Source of the DNA: Marinobacter confluentis
GTDB taxonomy: Bacteria > Pseudomonadota > Gammaproteobacteria > Pseudomonadales > Oleiphilaceae
Assembly: GCF_004785685.1 (NCBI RefSeq)
Contig: NZ_SRPF01000004.1
Location: forward strand, 62,001 to 126,000
Length of the DNA: 64,000 nt
Direction: 5' to 3'
Below, piece by piece: positions 10,538 through 20,002 of the stretch. Position 1 is the stretch's first letter. Each line of letters begins with the position of its first letter. A model generated the notes under the pieces. It saw only the letters and a list, made by a program, of their open reading frames with translations, was not told the DNA's origin and ran no database searches. The translations under genes and the position numbers were made by a program.

Positions 10538-11452
10538 TTAGACTCCCGCGCTCGGGCGCCCGGGTAACTGACGGTCGGTCGTGCCCGACGCTGCCATTAG
10601 CACTCTTTGTCTACGATATTCCGATGGAGACTGGTTCATGTATTTCTGGAAATTGCGGTTGAAGCTGGAAAGGCTCACATAGCCACATTCATAGGCAATT
10701 GACGACACTGACTTTCGGAGGTGAGCGAGCAACTGGCAGGCAAATTCAACTCTCAGTTTGTTCAGGTAATCAACAAAGCCGACGCCGTGGATTCGTTTGA
10801 ATATCCGGCAGAAATGCGCCGAACTCATATTGGCGATTGCTGCAGCTTTATCAAGGGTTATAAATTCATGGAAATTGTTATTTATGTAATAAATCGCTCT
10901 TTCTATGCTTCTGGACTCGAAATTATTATTACAGGCAATAAAATCATCACTATTAAGCGTCTGGCGCTTACCCTCCAGCAGGCAATCAAGGACCGAAAAC
11001 AGCCCTCCGACAACGGCACAACCCTCCATTTTCTGCAGATCCATCATTGACTCGCCAACTCCGGAGATGACTGAAGGCTCCTTGAATTCGATGCCTAATT
11101 TCGCATCTTCCAGAAGCAACTGAAGCTTCCCAAACTCGGTAAGCACTTGAAAAGAATTGACAAGATTGAAATCAGAGAAAAACAGCGAGCAGTGGAACCC
11201 CTCCTGCCTTGACCCTTCCGGAGATTCCGTCAGCCAGTAATGCGGGACATTAGGACCTACAAGAAACAGATTTTCATCATCCAGTTCTTTTTCATAATCT
11301 CCGATGAAGGCTTTACCCCTAATACGCCTGAAATAGTGAAGCTCAAGTTCGTCATGGCAATGCCACCGCTTATTCACTTTACTTCCGATGCAATCGGAAG
11401 CTGCAGTTGAAGCAGCACTTCCGACTGCCATTACTCTTTTACAATTTCCCAT
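10538..11452 (-). CDS. AraC-family transcriptional regulator
   Basis: A 304-residue regulator with an N-terminal cupin-like ligand pocket (KRWHCHDELELHYF ... VGPNVPHYWL) and a C-terminal AraC double helix-turn-helix (AAIANMSSAHFCRIFKRIHG for the first, SSIAYECGYVSLSSFNRNF for the second). It is divergent from the LysR gene over an AT-rich 294-bp gap and opens the 5-oxoproline block, so it may control it. Its own coding sequence appears less GC-rich than dsbA next door, compatible with later acquisition; this is an impression, not a calculation. Confidence 0.9.
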   Translation of the reverse strand: MGNCKRVMAVGSAASTAASDCIGSKVNKRWHCHDELELHYFRRIRGKAFIGDYEKELDDENLFLVGPNVPHYWLTESPEGSRQEGFHCSLFFSDFNLVNSFQVLTEFGKLQLLLEDAKLGIEFKEPSVISGVGESMMDLQKMEGCAVVGGLFSVLDCLLEGKRQTLNSDDFIACNNNFESRSIERAIYYINNNFHEFITLDKAAAIANMSSAHFCRIFKRIHGVGFVDYLNKLRVEFACQLLAHLRKSVSSIAYECGYVSLSSFNRNFQKYMNQSPSEYRRQRVLMAASGTTDRQLPGRPSAGV

Positions 11453-11746
11453 GAAATTAAACCATTTTTATATTGTTCGAGTTTTAATCAAGGAAAAATA
11501 AATATCAGGTTTCTGTTTTTAAAAATCATAGATAGCAAAATTTCAAAGCGCAATCGCGGCCCTCTCTGGAAATTCTATGATTATCAATTGGATATTGATT
11601 TTAATGGGTTTTTGTCGATGATCAGAATGTACTATCACCAATGATCAGCATTATTAATGACTGCAACAAATTCCTAATTTATTTGAATAAATCCCGACAA
11701 GCTGCAAAAGTTGAGGCGACAGCAGGTGCAAAAGCAGGACTGAGCC
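11453..11746. promoter_or_regulatory. AT-rich divergent control region between AraC and LysR genes
   Basis: This 294-bp gap is visibly much richer in A and T than the flanking genes. It holds an ATC-N11-GAT inverted repeat (11583-11599; arms ATCAAT and ATTGAT), the classic shape of a LysR site, and two copies of ATGATCAG at 11618-11625 and 11641-11648, starts 23 bp apart. Both divergent regulators could bind here. Site roles are inferred from shape and place. Confidence 0.5.
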
Positions 11747-12637
11747 ATGAACATTCGATCTCTGGAAACCTTTATCTGGATCGCCAGGCTTGGCAGTTTC
11801 CGTGCGGCTGCCAGCCGGGTCTATGCATCCCAGCCTTCGGTCTCCGCGCGAATCGCCGGCCTTGAAGATCAGTTGGGGGTGGAGCTTTTCAACCGGTCGG
11901 CCCGTAAGATAACCCTCACAGCCAAGGGTCGGGAGTTTCTGATCTACGCCGAGAAAATGCTGAACCTTCATGGCGAAATGATGCAGGCTGTGGCGAAATC
12001 CTCGTCGATCCAGGGCACCATTCGCCTGGGCGTTTCCGAGACCATCGCCCACACCTGGCTGCCGCAGCTGGTTGAGCGGGTCAGCGAGGCCTATCCGGCT
12101 ATAAACCTGGAACTTGAAATCGATATTTCGATCAACCTGTCGGACAAACTGGTCAACCACGAGATTGATATTGCGTTTCTGATGGGTGGCGTCAACCAGC
12201 CCGGGATTATCAACCAGACACTGTGCCGCTACCCGCTGATCTGGGTTGCAAGCCCCAAACTCAATATCGGCGACCAGCCCATGTCCCTGGAAGAACTCTC
12301 CAGTTGGCCGATCATCACCTACCCCCGCAAAAGCGAACCCTACATGGTGATCCGTGCCCTGGTTGACCCGATGAATCACTCCACCCGAATTCACTCCAGT
12401 TCATCGCTGTCGACCATTATCCGGATGACGGTGGACGGCCTGGGGGTCAGCGCATTACCCGCCGAAATCCTGCAGGCCGAGCTTAGTACCGATGTCCTGC
12501 GCCGGTTTGATGTAAACGCCGAACTGCCCGACCTTGCTTTCAGTGCCGCCTTCCGGTCCGGCCCCGGAGGCACGGTGGTGCAGGCCATCGCAGAACTGGC
12601 ATCTGCCACGGTCGAGGGCCGGGTAAAGGCCGACTGA
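11747..12637 (+). CDS. LysR-family transcriptional regulator
   Basis: A 296-residue LTTR. The N-terminal winged HTH is clear (LETFIWIARLGSFRAAASRV, then QPSVSARIAGLEDQLGVELF), followed by a linker helix and a periplasmic-binding-like effector domain (about 90-290). It precedes the DUF1445, TRAP and pxp genes on the same strand, so it is a good candidate for the local activator with 5-oxoproline, glutamate or a related acid as effector. The effector is inferred from context only. Confidence 0.92.
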   Translation: MNIRSLETFIWIARLGSFRAAASRVYASQPSVSARIAGLEDQLGVELFNRSARKITLTAKGREFLIYAEKMLNLHGEMMQAVAKSSSIQGTIRLGVSETIAHTWLPQLVERVSEAYPAINLELEIDISINLSDKLVNHEIDIAFLMGGVNQPGIINQTLCRYPLIWVASPKLNIGDQPMSLEELSSWPIITYPRKSEPYMVIRALVDPMNHSTRIHSSSSLSTIIRMTVDGLGVSALPAEILQAELSTDVLRRFDVNAELPDLAFSAAFRSGPGGTVVQAIAELASATVEGRVKAD

Positions 12638-12739
12638 TCCATTTTTTCGATCAGTAGTGATCCTAAGTTTCGAATTGTATTTATCACCTGAGCTGTCTTA
12701 AATGAGTTCATGACTCATTTTCAAGGCAGAAACCTGGCA

Positions 12740-13537
12740 ATGTTTGAAACCCTGAACGCCCATTCCGACCCTGAATCCGTGCGCAAAGCAGCCCGGGAGG
12801 GGTTCCTGAACGGACCAACGGCCGGTCTGGCCAGCGGCTTTGTGCAGGTCAATCTGGTGATTCTGCCGGAAGCCGATGCCGCCGGCTTTCTCCGGTTCTG
12901 CCAGGCCAACCCCAAGCCCTGCCCGCTGCTGGCGGTCAGCGAACCGGGTTCAAGAATCTGCAAGGCGCTGGCCGCTGACCTGGACATTGCCAGGGACGTT
13001 CCCGGCTACCGTATTTACCGAAACGGTGTGGTCAGTGAATCGGCGGCTGATGTTGCTGGTGAATGGCGGGATGACCTTGTGACTTTCGCCCTTGGATGCT
13101 CATTCACCTTTGAACATGCCCTGATGCAGGCCGGGCTACGGGTCCGCCATATTGAACAGGGCCGCAATGTGCCGATGTATCAGACCTCGGTGCCACTGAC
13201 CTCAGCCGGAGGTTTCAGCGGCAAGCTGGTCGTTTCCATGCGGCCCTTTGCCGCAGCCGACGCCATACGCGCGATCCAGATCACCACCCGTTATCCCCAG
13301 GTGCACGGCGCCCCGGTGCATCTTGGCGATCCATCACTAATTGGCATTTCCGATCTGAACGCACCGGACTACGGTGATTTCGTTTCCGTGGGTGACGATG
13401 AAATTCCGGTCTTCTGGGCCTGCGGGGTAACACCGCAACAGGTCCTGGTCGACTCGGGCGTGGAATTCGCCATCACTCACCGACCAGGGCACATGCTGGT
13501 TACGGATATTCCGGACAACAGCCTGGCCCTGTTCTGA
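12740..13537 (+). CDS. DUF1445 / D-glutamate cyclase-like putative hydro-lyase
   Basis: Member of the YcsI-like DUF1445 family, often annotated putative hydro-lyase. Family hallmarks: [53 protein letters not shown], and near the end [12 protein letters not shown] followed by [13 protein letters not shown]. The mammalian D-glutamate cyclase, which interconverts D-glutamate and 5-oxo-D-proline, contains the same domain, and bacterial copies often sit beside 5-oxoprolinase genes as here. A role in feeding D-glutamate into 5-oxoproline metabolism is therefore plausible, but not shown. The start is uncertain: [10 protein letters not shown] at 12740 is chosen, while another ATG lies 30 bases earlier at 12710; neither has a strong ribosome binding site. 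Confidence 0.88.
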   Translation: MFETLNAHSDPESVRKAAREGFLNGPTAGLASGFVQVNLVILPEADAAGFLRFCQANPKPCPLLAVSEPGSRICKALAADLDIARDVPGYRIYRNGVVSESAADVAGEWRDDLVTFALGCSFTFEHALMQAGLRVRHIEQGRNVPMYQTSVPLTSAGGFSGKLVVSMRPFAAADAIRAIQITTRYPQVHGAPVHLGDPSLIGISDLNAPDYGDFVSVGDDEIPVFWACGVTPQQVLVDSGVEFAITHRPGHMLVTDIPDNSLALF

Positions 13538-13567
13538 TCCACCCGACGCAACCCAAGAGGAATACCC

Positions 13568-14632
13568 ATGAAAACAAAAATGACGTGTCTTTCCGCCTGC
13601 ATCATCGGCCTGACGGCCGCCAGCGCACCCGCACTGGCCCAGGACCTGGACAGCACCAGCTTTAACTACGTAGGCAGCTGGAGCAGCCTGTCCCTGTACC
13701 AGAATTTCGAAAAGCCGTTCTGGGAGAATCACCTTTCGGAGGCATCCGACGGACGGTTGACCGCCGAAGCCACCACCTTTGACCAGATGGGACTTGGCGG
13801 CGGCGAAGTATACCGGCTGATGGCCCGGGACGTTATTGAGATTACCTCAACTGTGGCCGATTACGCCGTCGAGGATGCCCCGGAACTGGAAGGGCTGGAC
13901 ATGCCCATGATCGCGCCTGACGTGGACACCGCCCGCAAAGTCGCAAACGCTTTCCGCCCGGTGCTTGCCGATGCGTTCAGACAGCGCTTCGACGGCGCCC
14001 AGCTGCTGGCCATTGCCCCCTACCCCTCGCAGATGGTGTTCTGCAACGCCGAGATTGCTGGCCTCAGTGACCTTAAAGGTATGAAAGTGCGCGCCAGTGG
14101 CCGCACAACCGCCGAGTTCCTGCAGGCACTGGGCGCTGAGGGCATTACCCTGAACTTCAGCGAAGTCCCGGGGGCACTGCAACGCGGCGTTATCGACTGC
14201 GCGGTTACCGGTTCGCTGTCCGGGTACAGCTCTGGCTGGCATGAAGTGTCCACCCACCTTTACCCGCTGCCCGTTGGTGGCTGGGACCACGTGGTGACCG
14301 CGATGAACGGCAAAAAATGGAATTCGCTGTCAGAGCAGACCCAGAACTGGCTAATGACCGAGGTTCGCGAAAACTATGAGACCCCGGTGTGGGAATCCGC
14401 TGTCGGTGAGACCAAAGAAGGCATTGCCTGCCTGACCGGCAATGGTGACTGCTCCCGCGGGGAAGCCGGGGACATGGTTCTGGTAAAGGCCACTGAGAAT
14501 GACTTTACCAACGCGGCCCGCCACCTGGAAGAGACCCTGCTGCCAAACTGGGCCGAGCGAGTTGATCAGAAATGGGTTGACCGCTGGAATGAAACCGTCG
14601 GCGAAGTCACCGGACTGAATGCGTCCAAGTAA
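13568..14632 (+). CDS. TRAP transporter substrate-binding protein (DctP/TAXI-like DctP family)
   Basis: Periplasmic solute receptor of a tripartite ATP-independent transporter. It has a signal peptide cleaved after about residue 24 (APALAQ), then a DctP fold. The segment GLSDLKGMKVRASG contains the Arg that pairs with the substrate carboxylate in this family, followed by NFSEVPGALQRGVIDCAVTG. AAGAGGAA precedes the ATG. With the two permease genes just behind, the system is complete. Context (pxpABC, DUF1445) argues for 5-oxoproline, D-glutamate or a near relative as ligand. Confidence 0.93.
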   Translation: MKTKMTCLSACIIGLTAASAPALAQDLDSTSFNYVGSWSSLSLYQNFEKPFWENHLSEASDGRLTAEATTFDQMGLGGGEVYRLMARDVIEITSTVADYAVEDAPELEGLDMPMIAPDVDTARKVANAFRPVLADAFRQRFDGAQLLAIAPYPSQMVFCNAEIAGLSDLKGMKVRASGRTTAEFLQALGAEGITLNFSEVPGALQRGVIDCAVTGSLSGYSSGWHEVSTHLYPLPVGGWDHVVTAMNGKKWNSLSEQTQNWLMTEVRENYETPVWESAVGETKEGIACLTGNGDCSRGEAGDMVLVKATENDFTNAARHLEETLLPNWAERVDQKWVDRWNETVGEVTGLNASK

Positions 14633-14698
14633 CAGACTTTCAGAAGATAATGGCATTCCTCGGGGCGCTCAAAGCGCCCCGACTGCCAGGAGAACACT

Positions 14699-15295
14699 AT
14701 GCTGCTTCATGTAACTTCTTTCCTCGATCGTTTACTCGTGGGCGTGAGAGCCGGCTCACAGTGGTTTGCGCGGGCCGGCGGTGTGCTGATCCTGCTGACG
14801 GTCGTGCTGGTGACCATCGAAGTGGCGTCAAGAATGATTGTCGGTCGTTCAGCGGTTCACGCCACGGAGCTGACCGGTTACATCATGGCCATCAGCGCCA
14901 GCTGGTCATTTGCCTACACCCTGATGAACAAGGCTCACATCCGCATCGATGCGCTTTATCTGAACTTTCCCATGAAAGTTCGCGGGATGCTCGATCTGGT
15001 CGCCCTGCTGTCGCTGGCCATGTTCTCCATTCTGGTAGTCAATGCTGTTTTTGACGTGCTGAGCGACTCATACAGCGGCGGCTCCACCGCCAATACTCCA
15101 CTCAGTACGCCACTGTGGATACCCCAGTCACTGTGGCTGGTGGGCTTTGTCTGGTTCAGCTTTGCCCTGGGCGTGATGTCCCTGAGGGCCTTTCTCGGGC
15201 TGATCAATGGCGAGGCAGACAAGGTTCAGGAACTGGCGGGCACGCCAACCCTGGATGAACAGATTGAAGAAGAAAGCCAGGGAGCACGCTCATGA
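14699..15295 (+). CDS. TRAP transporter small permease (DctQ)
   Basis: Small membrane subunit of 198 residues with four predicted helices (about 26-45, 58-76, 98-118 and 145-167) and the DctQ pattern EVASRMIVGRS ... ATELTGYIMAISASWSFAYTLMNKAHIRIDAL. It couples the periplasmic receptor to the large Na+-driven permease. GGAGAA lies 6 bases before the ATG. Its stop overlaps the next start as ATGA, so synthesis of the two permease subunits is coupled. Confidence 0.92.
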   Translation: MLLHVTSFLDRLLVGVRAGSQWFARAGGVLILLTVVLVTIEVASRMIVGRSAVHATELTGYIMAISASWSFAYTLMNKAHIRIDALYLNFPMKVRGMLDLVALLSLAMFSILVVNAVFDVLSDSYSGGSTANTPLSTPLWIPQSLWLVGFVWFSFALGVMSLRAFLGLINGEADKVQELAGTPTLDEQIEEESQGARS

Positions 15296-16575
15296 TTCTT
15301 ACCGCCCTGCTCATCCTGATGGTTTTGCTGTTGCTGAGTGTGCCGGTAGCGGCAACACTGATCGCGCTGGCCTTATTGCTGGCTGAACTCTTTTCTCCTT
15401 TCCCGTTGATCAATGCGATGGGAGATGTGCTCTGGTCCGCCTCCGACAAATATCTGCTGATTGCCATTCCCCTGTTCATTCTTCTGGGCGAAATCCTTGT
15501 ACGCACCGGTATTGCCCGCGGCACCTACCGCTCCCTTGAAAGCTGGATGTCCTGGCTGCCCGGCGGCCTGCTTCACGCCAACATTGGAACGGCAACGCTA
15601 TTTTCAGCCACCTCGGGATCCAGCGTTGCCACCGCCGCCACCATTGGCACCGTTGCCCTGCCCCAGGGCAAGGAGATGGGCTACGACCCCAAGCTGTTCA
15701 CCGGCTCGATCGCCGCTGGAGGCACCCTCGGCATCATGATTCCGCCGTCGATCAACCTGATCGTCTATGGTTTTCTGACTGAAACCTCGATCCCGCAGCT
15801 GTTTGCTGCCGGGCTGATCCCCGGACTTGTGCTCGCGCTTCTGTTTATCGTGGGCACGGCACTGATCTGCATCTGGAAGCCGGCACTGGGTGGCCCCAGC
15901 GTATCGCACAGCTGGAAGGATCGTATTTCCGGCCTCGGGCACCTGGTGCCTGTGCTTACCCTGTTCGGCATCGTGGTCGGTTCCATTTATGCGGGTGTAG
16001 CAACACCCACCGAAGCCGCGTCTCTGGGTGTATTGGGGGCCCTGGTGATTGCTGCATTCATGAAAAAGCTGTCGGTAGGCATCATCACCGAAGCACTGGA
16101 TGGCACCATGAAGACCACCGGCATGATCATGCTGATCATCATCGCCTCCTACTTCCTCAACTTTGTACTGGCATCCTCCGGGGTCACCCGGGAGCTGACG
16201 GCTTTCCTGGAAAACGCCGGTCTTGGCCCTTACTCAACCCTGATGCTGGCGATACTGCTATACATCGTTCTGGGATTCTTCATTGAAACCCTGTCGCTGA
16301 TGGTCATCACCATTCCCATTGTTGCGCCGATTCTTATCGGGCTCGGCTTTGATCAGGTGTGGCTGGGCATCCTCATCATCCTGCTGATCGAAATGGCGCT
16401 GATTACGCCACCGGTCGGACTCAACCTCTACGTGGTACAGGGTGTTCGCAAGGGCGGACCCTTCAGTGATGTGATGAAAGGCGCGATGCCTTATGTCGGC
16501 ATGATGTTCATCATGGCGATCCTGCTGGTGCTGTTCCCGGAGGTGGCCACCTTCCTCCCCGAGCTGCTGAAATAA
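15292..16575 (+). CDS. TRAP transporter large permease (DctM)
   Basis: The 427-residue transport subunit with about 11-12 membrane helices. Family signatures include PLFILLGEILVRTG, the ATSGSSVATAATIGTVALPQ loop, GGTLGIMIPPSINLIVYGFL and, in the second half, LLIEMALITPPVGLNLYVVQG. The two IPPS/TPPVGLN-like motifs are the Na+/substrate hairpin pair of DctM. It completes the DctPQM set with the two preceding genes. Confidence 0.95.
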   Translation: MILTALLILMVLLLLSVPVAATLIALALLLAELFSPFPLINAMGDVLWSASDKYLLIAIPLFILLGEILVRTGIARGTYRSLESWMSWLPGGLLHANIGTATLFSATSGSSVATAATIGTVALPQGKEMGYDPKLFTGSIAAGGTLGIMIPPSINLIVYGFLTETSIPQLFAAGLIPGLVLALLFIVGTALICIWKPALGGPSVSHSWKDRISGLGHLVPVLTLFGIVVGSIYAGVATPTEAASLGVLGALVIAAFMKKLSVGIITEALDGTMKTTGMIMLIIIASYFLNFVLASSGVTRELTAFLENAGLGPYSTLMLAILLYIVLGFFIETLSLMVITIPIVAPILIGLGFDQVWLGILIILLIEMALITPPVGLNLYVVQGVRKGGPFSDVMKGAMPYVGMMFIMAILLVLFPEVATFLPELLK

Positions 16576-16581
16576 CCCGCC

Positions 16582-17388
16582 ATGCTGACCATTGTGCTCA
16601 CCAAACTGGTGGCAACGGCGGTGGTGGTCATCGGGGTTTCAGTGGCGGTGAGCAAACTGGGGCCAAGGCTCGGTGGCATCCTCGCCGGGACCCCCATCAT
16701 CCTTGGCCCCGGTTACTTTTTCCTGCTGCAGGACTGGCCGCCGGAGTTCATAAGGGCGTCGGCGCTGGCAACCCTGCACGCGCTGATTGCCACCCTGATG
16801 TTCTGTATCGTGTTCATTCTGACCGCCAAACGCTTGCGACTTTCCGCAAGCCTGGGCCTGGCGACACTGACCTGGGTTCCCTGCGCTTTCGGGTTTTCAT
16901 TGATACCCGGCGGGATTGTAATCGCCGTTCTGGTTTACGGTCTCGCGCTGCTGGCAGCCGAGGCCATCCGGCACGCCCAGGCTCTGGACCAGCCAAAAGT
17001 TGTTGCTGTGTCCGGCTGGTTTGATGTGGTAGTCCGCGGCCTCCTGGCCGGCGTGCTGGTGGCCATTGCCACCACGCTGGCTGCGCGCTCCGGTGCATTG
17101 CTTTCCGGCATACTGATCGGTTTTCCCGTGGGCCTGCTTACCATCGGCTGGACTCTCCACGACCGCTACGGTGCCGATGTAGCAAGAGCCACCATCGCCG
17201 CTTCCCAGCGAGGAATGCTGAGCCTGGCGGCCTTTGCGGCCGTGACCGCCATTGCGGTAGACCACCTGCCGCCAATGATCACATTTGCCGTCGCCCTGCT
17301 GGCCTCATTGATCGTCAGCGGCGCACTGTTCATTATCAGCCAATGGCTGGATCGAGTTGCCCGAAAACAGACATTACGGGCCCAATAA
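16582..17388 (+). CDS. Internally duplicated membrane protein of unknown function
   Basis: A 268-residue, very hydrophobic protein with about 8 helices that I cannot assign to a named family. Its two halves resemble each other: [10 protein letters not shown] near residue 30 matches [10 protein letters not shown] near residue 174 at six of ten places, and the following stretches ([17 protein letters not shown] and [16 protein letters not shown]) also line up. Such a repeat is typical of small transporters or of membrane proteins that work as pseudo-dimers. It lies 6 bp after dctM and 13 bp before pxpA, so it is part of the same operon and may aid transport of the same substrate or export of a by-product. 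That role is inference. Confidence 0.85.
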   Translation: MLTIVLTKLVATAVVVIGVSVAVSKLGPRLGGILAGTPIILGPGYFFLLQDWPPEFIRASALATLHALIATLMFCIVFILTAKRLRLSASLGLATLTWVPCAFGFSLIPGGIVIAVLVYGLALLAAEAIRHAQALDQPKVVAVSGWFDVVVRGLLAGVLVAIATTLAARSGALLSGILIGFPVGLLTIGWTLHDRYGADVARATIAASQRGMLSLAAFAAVTAIAVDHLPPMITFAVALLASLIVSGALFIISQWLDRVARKQTLRAQ

Positions 17389-17401
17389 AATGGGAGTCAC
17401 C

Positions 17402-18157
17402 ATGAAACCTGTAAAGTTGAATGCTGATATCGGCGAAAGCTTCGGCGCCTGGAAGATGGGGCTGGACCATGAAATCATGCCCTACATCGACATGGCCAAT
17501 ATCGCTTGCGGCTTCCATGCATCCGATCCAGACACCATGCGCCAGACGATTCAGTTGGCGGTGCATTACCGGGTGCGCATTGGCGCCCACCCCGCCTACC
17601 CTGACCTGGTGGGTTTCGGACGCCGCTCCATGGCCTGCTCCGCCAGCGAGATTGAAAACATGGTGCTATACCAGATTGGCGCCCTGGATGGACTGTGCCG
17701 GGCCGAGGGTGCCCGGGTGAGCTACGTCAAACCCCATGGAGCGCTCTATAACGACATGGTAGCCAACCCTGAAATATTTTCCGCCGTGGCCAGGGCGGTC
17801 AAGGCTTACAACCCGGACCTGCCACTGATGACTCTGGCGACCCGGGAAACCGCAGGTATTCAGCAACAGGCCAGCGAGCACGGTATTTCCCTCCTGTTTG
17901 AGGCATTCGCCGACCGGGCCTACGACCAGGACGGCAAACTGGTCAAGCGCTCCCTGCCCGGTGCCGTGCATCACGACACGGCCCTGATCATCGACCAGGC
18001 AACCCGGATCTCTGAAGGTCGGCCACTGACGGCGTCCGACGGCAGCGAATTGTTCCTGCAGGCCGACACCCTGTGCGTTCACGGCGACAACGAGGAATCT
18101 ATCGCAGCGGTCCGGCGGATACGCGAAGTGCTTGCATCCACAGGACGCACCGTATGA
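17402..18157 (+). CDS. pxpA: 5-oxoprolinase subunit A (LamB/YcsF family)
   Basis: Subunit of the bacterial ATP-dependent 5-oxoprolinase, which opens 5-oxo-L-proline to L-glutamate. The 251-residue product shows the family start [15 protein letters not shown], then [36 protein letters not shown] and VCVHGDN-type LCVHGDN. The GGGAG at 17392-17396 fixes the start at MKPVKLN. Its stop codon overlaps the pxpB start as ATGA. Confidence 0.96.
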   Translation: MKPVKLNADIGESFGAWKMGLDHEIMPYIDMANIACGFHASDPDTMRQTIQLAVHYRVRIGAHPAYPDLVGFGRRSMACSASEIENMVLYQIGALDGLCRAEGARVSYVKPHGALYNDMVANPEIFSAVARAVKAYNPDLPLMTLATRETAGIQQQASEHGISLLFEAFADRAYDQDGKLVKRSLPGAVHHDTALIIDQATRISEGRPLTASDGSELFLQADTLCVHGDNEESIAAVRRIREVLASTGRTV

Positions 18158-18885
18158 ACGTCGGTGTCTTACCAAGGCTCGAACCGGCCGGAATCGACGG
18201 TTACATGGTGCGCCTGTTTGACACCATCGACGAAGACAACCTGGCCTGGCTTTCTGCTCTGAGCAGGGACTGTGAAACCGCTTTCGGTCAGGCGCTGGTG
18301 GATCTGGTGCCGTCCTACACCACCCTCCTCGTCATCTTTGATCCGCTGCAGATCAGCGCCTGGCAGGCGCGGATCCGGTTATCCGAGTTACTGGCTCGGC
18401 TGACGCCCGATCCTGCCCTTGCCGGCGGCAAACTGCACGACGTTGCTACCTGGTACCACCCGGAGGTGGGTCCAGACCTGGCCCGGGTTGCAGAGCTGTC
18501 GTCCCTGACCGAGGAGGCAGTTATCAAGGCCCACAGCGAAAGGGAATACCGGGTGTTTGCCCTGGGATTCTCCCCGGGATTCGCGTTCATGGGCCTGCTG
18601 GACAGCAGCCTTACCTGTCCACGGCTGGACACGCCTCGCTCCAGGGTGCCCCGGGGCAGTGTGGCCATCGCCGGTCAGCAGACCGCGGTCTATCCAACCG
18701 TCACTCCGGGCGGCTGGAATCTGATCGGGCGTACCGCGGCACGTCTGTTTGACCGGGATCGGGACGGCTTCAGCCTGATGAAAGTGGGGGACCGGGTCCG
18801 GTTTGTCGCCGTCGACCGCAACACCTTTGAGAGCGAAGGCGGCGACCCGACACCGGTTTCACCCACCACGAAGGAGACTCGTTGA
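18154..18885 (+). CDS. pxpB: 5-oxoprolinase subunit B (KipI/allophanate hydrolase subunit 1 family)
   Basis: A 243-residue protein of the AHS1/KipI fold. Recognisable parts: [15 protein letters not shown], then [44 protein letters not shown] (cut here into pieces of the well-known GFxPGFAYMG pattern), [14 protein letters not shown] and [15 protein letters not shown]. In Bacillus the paralogue KipI inhibits the sporulation kinase, but beside pxpA and pxpC the enzyme role is the expected one. The ATG at 18154 overlaps the pxpA stop; the stop overlaps the pxpC start by one base. Confidence 0.95.
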   Translation: MNVGVLPRLEPAGIDGYMVRLFDTIDEDNLAWLSALSRDCETAFGQALVDLVPSYTTLLVIFDPLQISAWQARIRLSELLARLTPDPALAGGKLHDVATWYHPEVGPDLARVAELSSLTEEAVIKAHSEREYRVFALGFSPGFAFMGLLDSSLTCPRLDTPRSRVPRGSVAIAGQQTAVYPTVTPGGWNLIGRTAARLFDRDRDGFSLMKVGDRVRFVAVDRNTFESEGGDPTPVSPTTKETR

Positions 18886-19856
18886 TGGCTAATCGCGCAA
18901 TGGTCGGCTTTCGGGTCATGCGGGCAGGCCCGCTGGCTCTGCTTCAGGATGCTGGCCGGTTTGGCACTCGCCATATCGGGGTGACCCAGGGCGGCCCGGC
19001 GGATATGCACGCATGGGCATGGGCCAACCAACTGGCCGGTAATCAATGGGGTACGCCGGTGCTGGAAGTGACCCTTGGCGGCCTGGAACTTGAGGCCGAG
19101 CGCGACCTGACCATTGCCGTAACCGGTGCGGATCTGACTGCGCGGCATCAGAACCAGCCACTGCCATTGTGGCGCCGGGTCCGGATTGCTGCAGGCGAGC
19201 GGGTGTCGTTTGGCGCCCCGGCTGCTGGTGTTCGCGCCTACCTTGCGGTGTCCGGTGGCTTCAAGGCCGAGCCGGTGCTGGGCAGTGTTGCCTGCGTGGT
19301 TCGCGAACAACTGGGTGGATTCGACGGCCATGGCCGGAAACTCGAGGAGGGCGACCAGCTTACCCTCTCCTCAGCGGAAGGCTTTAGCCCTCATGCGGCA
19401 GAAGCCGAAGCACCGGTCCCTGAAAAACCGGATTATTCTGCCCCGCTCACTCTGGACCTGCTACCCGGGGCGCAGATTGCAGATTTCACCGGAAAAAGCC
19501 TGTTCGATGCTTTTAATGCGAGCTGGCAGGTGGACCAGCGGGCTGACCGCATGGGCGTTCGCCTGAGCGGCCCGGCTCTGCGATGCAATATCACATCCAT
19601 GGTGTCCGAGGGCATTTCCATGGGGGCCGTACAGGTGCCGCCGGACGGCCAACCTATCGCGTTGCTCAATGACCGCCAGACCATCGGCGGCTACCCGCGC
19701 CTTGGCAACCTTACCGCGCTTTCGGCCTCAAGGCTGAGCCAGTGCCAACCCGGACACCAGGTCCGTTTACGCCCGATCGGTTTTGAAGCTGCGCTGCGGG
19801 AGCACCGGCAGTTCATGGGCAATTTCTCCTTTCTACCATCCTCAAACAATATTTAA
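18885..19856 (+). CDS. pxpC: 5-oxoprolinase subunit C (biotin-dependent carboxyltransferase-like, KipA family)
   Basis: A 323-residue AHS2/KipA-fold protein, third subunit of the 5-oxoprolinase. Hallmarks: GPLALLQDAGRFGTRHIGVTQGGPAD, then NQLAGNQWGTPVLEVTLGG, RAYLAVSGGF, and SEGISMGAVQVPPDGQPIAL with NDRQTIGGYPRLG near the end. AAGGAG at 18871-18876 sets the ATG at 18885, giving a TGATG junction with pxpB. Last gene of the TRAP-pxp operon; an AT-rich 146-bp gap follows. Confidence 0.95.
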   Translation: MANRAMVGFRVMRAGPLALLQDAGRFGTRHIGVTQGGPADMHAWAWANQLAGNQWGTPVLEVTLGGLELEAERDLTIAVTGADLTARHQNQPLPLWRRVRIAAGERVSFGAPAAGVRAYLAVSGGFKAEPVLGSVACVVREQLGGFDGHGRKLEEGDQLTLSSAEGFSPHAAEAEAPVPEKPDYSAPLTLDLLPGAQIADFTGKSLFDAFNASWQVDQRADRMGVRLSGPALRCNITSMVSEGISMGAVQVPPDGQPIALLNDRQTIGGYPRLGNLTALSASRLSQCQPGHQVRLRPIGFEAALREHRQFMGNFSFLPSSNNI

Positions 19857-20002
19857 GCAGCAATGATCAATATATGAGACGAATAAATAATTTCAGGGTG
19901 TTATTTTAAAAAAGCAAAACCATAAAATTAATATAACAGCTCGCCATATCATGCCTAGGGCATTAACTGCTGTTGTCCTGAAATTAATTAATAGGCTTGA
20001 GT

